Shown here one piece after another: positions 59,540-64,000 of a stretch of 64,000 bases of DNA. A program made the position numbers and the translations under genes. The notes beneath the pieces were generated by a model, which was not told the DNA's origin, did not search any database, and saw nothing but the letters and a program-made list of their open reading frames with translations. This DNA is from Nevskia sp. (GTDB lineage: Bacteria; Pseudomonadota; Gammaproteobacteria; Nevskiales; Nevskiaceae). Each line of letters starts with the position of its first letter. Positions within the stretch are counted from its first letter, which is position 1. The DNA lies in the NCBI GenBank assembly GCA_023229645.1, contig JALNYU010000005.1, positions 62,001 to 126,000 of the forward strand, given 5' to 3'.

Positions 59540-60949
59540 ATGAAAGTATTGAAAACGATGTTCGCGACGGCTGCGCTGTCGTTTCTAGCCGGCTGCGATA
59601 CGCTGCAGCCCGTCGATGCCACCGCAGCTGCGCCGGCAACTGTGGCGGTTGCAGTCAGCACAGCGGCGCCTGCCGCTGAGGTTGCTGCCGTGAAAACGCC
59701 ACAGACGATGAACGACATCGGCATCGGCTACGTCAAGCTGGTGTTGGCGCTCGGCCTTACTGATCTCGATTACGTCGACGCTTATTACGGTCCGGAAGCG
59801 TGGCGCGACGAAGTCAAACAGCATCCGCTGACGCCGATGCAGATTCAGATCGAAGCACTGAATTTGCTGGACGTCATCGACGAAGTCGCAACTCCGCCGG
59901 GCGGCGCCACGCCGGCGCTGCTTTCGCTGCGCAAACAATATTTAAAAACGCAGCTGACCTCGCTAATCGCCCGCGCGCAGCTCTTGCAAGGCAAGAAGTT
60001 TACGTTCGACGAAGAAGCGCGGGCGCTCTACAACACCGATGCCCCGCATTACACCGACGCGCAGTTCGAGTTGGTGCTGAAGCGCCTCGATAAGTTATTG
60101 CCGCGCGGCAGGGGAACGCTGGCAGACCGCTATAACCGCTACCTCGAACGCTATTCGATCCCGCAGGCGAAACTCGCCGAAGTGATGCAAACCGCGATCG
60201 GCGCCGCGCGCGCTAGCACCGGCCGCCATTTGAAACTGCCAGACGGTGAAAATTTTGAGTTGAGCCTGGTTAGCGATAAACCCTGGAGCGCTTACAACTG
60301 GTATCAGGGCAAATTCATCAGCCGGATCGAAGTGAACACAGCCTTGCCGGTAGCGGCTAGCCGCGTGCTTGATCTCGCCGCGCACGAAGGCTACCCGGGT
60401 CATCACGTCTATAACAGCTTGCTCGAAGCGCGCTTGGTCAACGAGCTGCAGTGGCCGGAATTTCAGGTTTATGCGTTGTTTTCGCCACAATCGCTGATCG
60501 CCGAAGGTTCGGCGGACTACGGCGTCGGACTGGCGTTCCCAGCGGCAGAGAAACTGGCGCTTACGCGCAGCATTTTCAAACTTGCCGGTTTCGACCCGAA
60601 GCAGGCCGATACTTATCTGAAAATCATCGGCGCGACGCATGAACTAGCGCCGGCCGGTATCGAAGCGGCGCGGCGTTATCTCGATGGTGCTACTTCACTC
60701 GAACAAACCGTGGCGTGGTTGCAGCAGTACACACTGGCGTCGCCCGAGCGCGCCAAGCAACGCATCGCGTTCTTCGATAAATACCGCGCGTACGTCATCA
60801 ATTACAGCTGGGGCGAGAAAATCGTCCGGGATTACGTCGAAGCCACCGGCGATTCCATACCAGGCTCGGACAAACAATGGCAGGCGTTCACCGAGTTGTT
60901 ATCGGCGCCGTATACGCCAACGGGTTTAGCGGTATCGGCGCTGCGCTGA
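59540..60949 (+). CDS. DUF885 family lipoprotein, putative metallopeptidase
   Basis: A 469-residue exported lipoprotein (signal MKVLKTMFATAALSFLAGC, lipobox LAGC). The DUF885 core is recognised by the motif AAHEGYPGHHVYN, in which HExxPGH carries the proposed zinc ligands, and by the helical bundle around it. Members are sometimes called dicarboxypeptidase-like peptidases; the substrate is unknown. It starts 43 bases after the small basic gene and ends 10 bases before the glycosylase gene, so cotranscription with the latter is possible. Confidence 0.83.
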   Translation: MKVLKTMFATAALSFLAGCDTLQPVDATAAAPATVAVAVSTAAPAAEVAAVKTPQTMNDIGIGYVKLVLALGLTDLDYVDAYYGPEAWRDEVKQHPLTPMQIQIEALNLLDVIDEVATPPGGATPALLSLRKQYLKTQLTSLIARAQLLQGKKFTFDEEARALYNTDAPHYTDAQFELVLKRLDKLLPRGRGTLADRYNRYLERYSIPQAKLAEVMQTAIGAARASTGRHLKLPDGENFELSLVSDKPWSAYNWYQGKFISRIEVNTALPVAASRVLDLAAHEGYPGHHVYNSLLEARLVNELQWPEFQVYALFSPQSLIAEGSADYGVGLAFPAAEKLALTRSIFKLAGFDPKQADTYLKIIGATHELAPAGIEAARRYLDGATSLEQTVAWLQQYTLASPERAKQRIAFFDKYRAYVINYSWGEKIVRDYVEATGDSIPGSDKQWQAFTELLSAPYTPTGLAVSALR

Positions 60950-60959
60950 TCGGATCTCC

Positions 60960-61484
60960 GTGTCGGCAGCGCCATTAACCGGCTTGCCGCCACTGGAGCC
61001 CGCTTCAGCCCAACTGCTGATACTCGGTTCGATGCCCGGCGCGGCCTCGCTGCATGCGCAGCAGTACTACGCCCATCCGCGCAATCTGTTTTGGCCGTTT
61101 ATGGCAGCGGTATTCGGGCTGGCGCCTGAGCAGCCGTACCCGCAGCGGGTGCAACAGTTGTTGGCGCGAAACATCGCGGTTTGGGATGTGCTTCAGCACT
61201 GCGAACGGCCCGGCAGCCTGGATTCGGCCATTGTCCGCAGCAGCGAAACGGCGAATGACTTCCTCGCGTTTCTGCGCCGCCATCCCGGTTTGCGCGCCAT
61301 CGCACTGAATGGCCGCGCGGCACAGGCGGCGTTTCAGCGCCATGTGCTGAAGCCGCACGGCGCGCAGTTCCAGCATTTGGAATTGCTTCTGCTGCCGTCC
61401 ACCAGCCCCGCAAACGCTGGCTTAACCGTCGCTGCGAAGCTGACACAATGGGCGCGCTTAGCGGCGTATCACGCCTCGATTTAA
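60960..61484 (+). CDS. DNA-deoxyinosine glycosylase-like protein (uracil-DNA glycosylase fold)
   Basis: A 174-residue protein of the uracil-DNA-glycosylase superfamily, close to the DNA-deoxyinosine glycosylase group (family 6-like). LLILGSMPGAASL matches motif A (GxxPG), PRNLFWPFMAAVFG the N-terminal helix, and LLLPSTSPAN motif B (SPxN). It would remove hypoxanthine or other deaminated bases. The start is GTG. It is convergent with the ParM-like gene, one base apart. Confidence 0.8.
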   Translation: MSAAPLTGLPPLEPASAQLLILGSMPGAASLHAQQYYAHPRNLFWPFMAAVFGLAPEQPYPQRVQQLLARNIAVWDVLQHCERPGSLDSAIVRSSETANDFLAFLRRHPGLRAIALNGRAAQAAFQRHVLKPHGAQFQHLELLLLPSTSPANAGLTVAAKLTQWARLAAYHASI

Positions 61485-61485
61485 C

Positions 61486-62496
61486 TCAGCCGCCCCACAG
61501 ATTCATGCCGTACTTCCAATAGCCGACGACGTTATTGAAACGCGCGTCTTGATCGGCTGGCATCGCCAAAACTTCGCCTTGCACCAAAGGTTGCAGATGT
61601 TGCGCCAGCGCTGCGCCGCCGCCGCCGGTGAGGATGATGCAGTCGATGTCCCAATCGTCGGCCCAGAGCCGGTTGGCTTCGGCGGCGATGCGGCTGGCGA
61701 GCTGCGAGAACGCCTGCTGCACCAGCCCGGTGAGATCAAACCGCTGGCCTTTAATCTTGATCGTGCCGCGCGCCACCGCTTCGTAGAGGCGGTAGAGCTC
61801 GATCTGCGTGCCGCTTTTTTCCTGCAACACCCCGGCGATGGCGTTATAGGCGACGGAGATGCCGGAATCGGTCGATAAGCTGCCGCGCTCGGAATAGCGG
61901 GTTTTATCGGCGACGGTGAAATCGGTGGTGCGGAAGCCGACGTCGATCACGCCGATTTTTTCCGAGATAAAGCGCTGCTGCGCCAGTTTGCCTTGGTCGT
62001 TCAGCATCAAATTGAACAGCGAGCCGAACGGCTGCGGAATCACCCGCACTTTTTCGATGTAGATGGTTTTTTCTTCGCGCTCGCCGTTCGGGTTAAACAC
62101 CGTGATGACATGGCGATTCTGCAGCGTTGTCGTCAACGCATCTTTGTATTTGCGGAAGAAGCTGACCGGCAAGCCGGTGACCAAGCGGACCGGATCGCCG
62201 TGTTCGGCGTACGGCGCGAGTGCGGCGAGGCCGAGCGTTTTTGCGTACTTGGCGATAAATAACGCCGGGTCGAGGGTAAAACCGCGGCCACGGCTCTGTG
62301 TTTCCGCCAGTTCGCCGACGTAAATGGCCTCGTCGCCGATCTGAAAATGGCGCGGCAGCGGACCCTGCCCAGGGAGCAGCGCTTCGGCAAACTGCACCGG
62401 ATTGGCTTCGCCAACGATGCTCTTGAATACCTGCATTTGCTTGCCATCACAGGCTTTTGTGTAGCCAAAACCGATATCTGCCGCCAGGATACGCAT
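61486..62496 (-). CDS. ParM/StbA-type actin-like protein, orphan
   Basis: A 336-residue actin-fold ATPase of the ParM/StbA family. Phosphate loop 1 is ADIGFGYTK (6-14), phosphate loop 2 is IGVIDVGFRTTDF (181-193), and the adenosine motif is IILTGGGGAAL (287-297). Relatives move plasmids along filaments with ParR and parC; none of these is recognisable next to this gene, which stands alone in the chromosome. It may be a chromosomal cytoskeletal protein, a plasmid relic, or a partner of some other system. Confidence 0.82.
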   Translation of the reverse strand: MRILAADIGFGYTKACDGKQMQVFKSIVGEANPVQFAEALLPGQGPLPRHFQIGDEAIYVGELAETQSRGRGFTLDPALFIAKYAKTLGLAALAPYAEHGDPVRLVTGLPVSFFRKYKDALTTTLQNRHVITVFNPNGEREEKTIYIEKVRVIPQPFGSLFNLMLNDQGKLAQQRFISEKIGVIDVGFRTTDFTVADKTRYSERGSLSTDSGISVAYNAIAGVLQEKSGTQIELYRLYEAVARGTIKIKGQRFDLTGLVQQAFSQLASRIAAEANRLWADDWDIDCIILTGGGGAALAQHLQPLVQGEVLAMPADQDARFNNVVGYWKYGMNLWGG

Positions 62497-62877
62497 CGCT
62501 TGCTCCGGTAGGGTGCTGATTTAGCCCAAATTTCGAGTAGGGTACTCGGGCCTGTTAAACCATATACGGCTTCGTTGTTGACCGTTGCTTGACGGTATCC
62601 CCTAACCCGCTGGCCGTTGTTGCAGCGTTTGGCCTCGGAATCACCGAGGCTGATGGTCAACACCCTGAAACGGGGGGATTTTTAACGTCCAACGCAGCGA
62701 TCAGATAACGAATAACAGGCCTTAAGCCAGCGCTTTTAGCACGCGATTTGCGAGACGGTCAAAGCTGGGTAGCGCATCACTTTTCGGCATCGAGCCTGCA
62801 ATCTATTCATCGTGTTGTAATACCCACCACCAATCATTCCCTATTCTTCGCCGATGTTCTTGAACTGGACCTCCGCC
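62497..62877. other. Intergenic region between the ParM-like gene and alkaline phosphatase
   Basis: No gene is supported. A perfect 7-bp hairpin (GCCTCGG-AATCA-CCGAGGC) is at 62632-62650, and a G-run with a following T-run (GGGGGGATTTTT) follows shortly. These may end transcription or lie in a leader. No clear Pho box was found upstream of the phosphatase. Confidence 0.45.
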
Positions 62878-64000
62878 ATGCTTGTCCGTTTTGCCCGCCG
62901 CGCTGTCGGCTTCGCGTTGTTTTGCACCGCTTGTGTTAGCCAAGCGGCGACGATCTACCCGATTGATCGCGCCCAGATTCTGGCCGGCGCGCACTTTGAT
63001 TTTCGCGTCGATTTTGCCAAGCCGGTTGCGGTGACCGAGGTTTATGTCACCGTCAACGGCCGCACGTACACCAAGCGGTTGATCGGCGACCGTAGCTTTG
63101 TTGAAGGCGAGTTGGATAATCCCGATCCGGAAAAAGCCAATAAATTTTCCTCGCTGCGCATCGCTAATCTAACGTTGGAACCCGGTGAGTACACAATCGT
63201 CGCCGAAGGCCCGGATGGCGACAAAGCCACCGCGACCTGGAACGTTTACGCGCCGGTGAAGCCGAAAGCGAAGAACGTGATTTTGTTCATCGGTGACGGG
63301 ATGACGATTGCCAACCGCACGGCAGCGCGCATTTTGTCGAAGGGCATTAAAGAAGGTAAATATCTCGGGCATCTGTCGTTCGACGACTTCCCGAACACAG
63401 CGTTGATTGGCACATCGAGCGTCGACTCCATTGCCACCGATTCCGCGAACTCGATGAGCGCGTACACCACAGGCCATAAGGGCAGCGTTAATTCGCTGGG
63501 GGTTTATTCGTCGCATTCGATTGATCCGCTCGACCACCCGAAAGTGGAGACGATTGGCGAGTTGGTGAAGCGCTTGTCGCGTAAAGCCGTCGGCGTGGTG
63601 ACCGATGCCGAAGTTGAAGACGCAACACCCGCTGGCATGTTTGTGCACACCCGGCACCGGCGCGAGTACATGGCGATCGTCGATCAGTTTCTGGCATCGG
63701 GCGTCGATGTTTTAATGGGCGGCGGCAGCGTCGCGTTCCTGCCGAAATCGACACCGCTGGTGCTGCCGTTAAATCCGGCTGATGCTTACAAACGGCGCCC
63801 GGACGAGCGCAACGTGATCAGCGAATTCGCGGCGCGCGGCTACACCACCGTACGCACTGCCGACGAATTAAAGGCGGCGGCGAGCGCGCCGAAGACGCGC
63901 AAGCTGCTCGGCTTGTTTCATGAGGGAAATCTCGATGGCGCACTAGACCGCCACGTGCTGCATGAAGGCACGGTGAAGCAGTTTCCGAATCAGCCGGATC
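62878..64000 (+). CDS. Alkaline phosphatase (PhoA superfamily), 5' part only
   Basis: The first 374 codons of a gene that runs off the right edge. A signal peptide ends at about CVSQA. Residues about 24-122 form an extra beta-rich N-terminal domain not present in classic PhoA. The alkaline phosphatase core begins NVILFIGDGM (metal Asp139), and the nucleophile serine is expected at Ser189 in ATDSANSMSAYTTGHKG. VTDAEVEDATPA is a further family segment. It should hydrolyse phosphate monoesters in the periplasm; zinc and magnesium ligands downstream cannot be checked. The start giving the signal was chosen over an ATG eight codons earlier. Confidence 0.85.
   Translation, partial: MLVRFARRAVGFALFCTACVSQAATIYPIDRAQILAGAHFDFRVDFAKPVAVTEVYVTVNGRTYTKRLIGDRSFVEGELDNPDPEKANKFSSLRIANLTLEPGEYTIVAEGPDGDKATATWNVYAPVKPKAKNVILFIGDGMTIANRTAARILSKGIKEGKYLGHLSFDDFPNTALIGTSSVDSIATDSANSMSAYTTGHKGSVNSLGVYSSHSIDPLDHPKVETIGELVKRLSRKAVGVVTDAEVEDATPAGMFVHTRHRREYMAIVDQFLASGVDVLMGGGSVAFLPKSTPLVLPLNPADAYKRRPDERNVISEFAARGYTTVRTADELKAAASAPKTRKLLGLFHEGNLDGALDRHVLHEGTVKQFPNQPD

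Noticed and set aside
62133..62663. 176-codon reverse frame over the ParM-like gene start
   Set aside because: Out-of-frame shadow of the ParM-like gene; no family features.
62497..62877. Pho box before the alkaline phosphatase
   Set aside because: No sequence close to the tandem CTGTCAT pattern was found in the spacer.

Overview
The window is 64 kb of a GC-rich bacterial chromosome that carries the replication-origin neighbourhood. The block gyrB-recF-dnaN-dnaA (leftward) facing rpmH-rnpA-yidD-yidC-mnmE (rightward) is the classic gammaproteobacterial origin arrangement. Together with a Pseudomonas-type parS sequence, ApaG, PurE/PurK, the two-lipoyl-domain AceF and homodimeric-type AceE, it points to a gammaproteobacterium, probably a deep-branching or little-studied one; genus cannot be fixed from the sequence alone. 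No tRNA, rRNA, IS element, prophage or CRISPR array was recognised.

Layout. 0-9 kb: a truncated unknown gene, a CGNR zinc-finger regulator, a nucleotidyltransferase gene broken by one stop codon, a VOC protein, a secreted SRPBCC/beta-propeller pair, a lipoprotein amidase, and a probable typA-deaminase-argO operon. 9-20 kb: dtd, a lipid A-type acyltransferase, a four-gene Gld-like ABC exporter operon (ATPase, permease, GldG-like, DUF4340), mutM, a small exported protein resembling the start of a TonB-receptor plug, apaG-sufT, a SIMPL protein, and purE-purK. 20-26 kb: a solitary ParA-like ATPase with an outer-membrane barrel protein, an SDR protein that lacks the catalytic tyrosine, a peroxiredoxin, a BenE transporter and a hydrolase. 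25.5-32.5 kb: a LysR regulator divergent from a complete RND tripartite efflux operon. 32.5-37.7 kb: an SDR, a lipase-like hydrolase, and a LodA/LodB-type quinoprotein oxidase with its flavoprotein maturase.

37.9-48 kb is the origin region. The dnaA-dnaN spacer is AT-rich and holds DnaA boxes, so it is the best oriC candidate. Two parS-like sequences lie inside recF. The usual mnmG-rsmG-parA-parB genes do not follow mnmE here.

48-64 kb: a hot-dog thioesterase, a NUDIX hydrolase fused to a tyrosine-phosphatase-like domain, an AT-rich patch with one membrane protein, a GNAT acetyltransferase, a DUF1800/DUF1501 pair, an 18-bp perfect inverted repeat beside a LysR gene, aceE-aceF without an adjacent lpd, a DUF885 lipoprotein, a DNA-deoxyinosine-glycosylase-like protein, an orphan ParM/StbA-type actin, and the first three quarters or so of an alkaline phosphatase that runs off the window.

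The window is mostly housekeeping genes. The points most worth following are the LodA/LodB pair, the orphan ParM-like actin, the NUDIX-phosphatase fusion, the small plug-like exported protein, the oriC/parS layout, and several strong palindromes in intergenic DNA. All calls come from reading motifs and context; no database search was possible.
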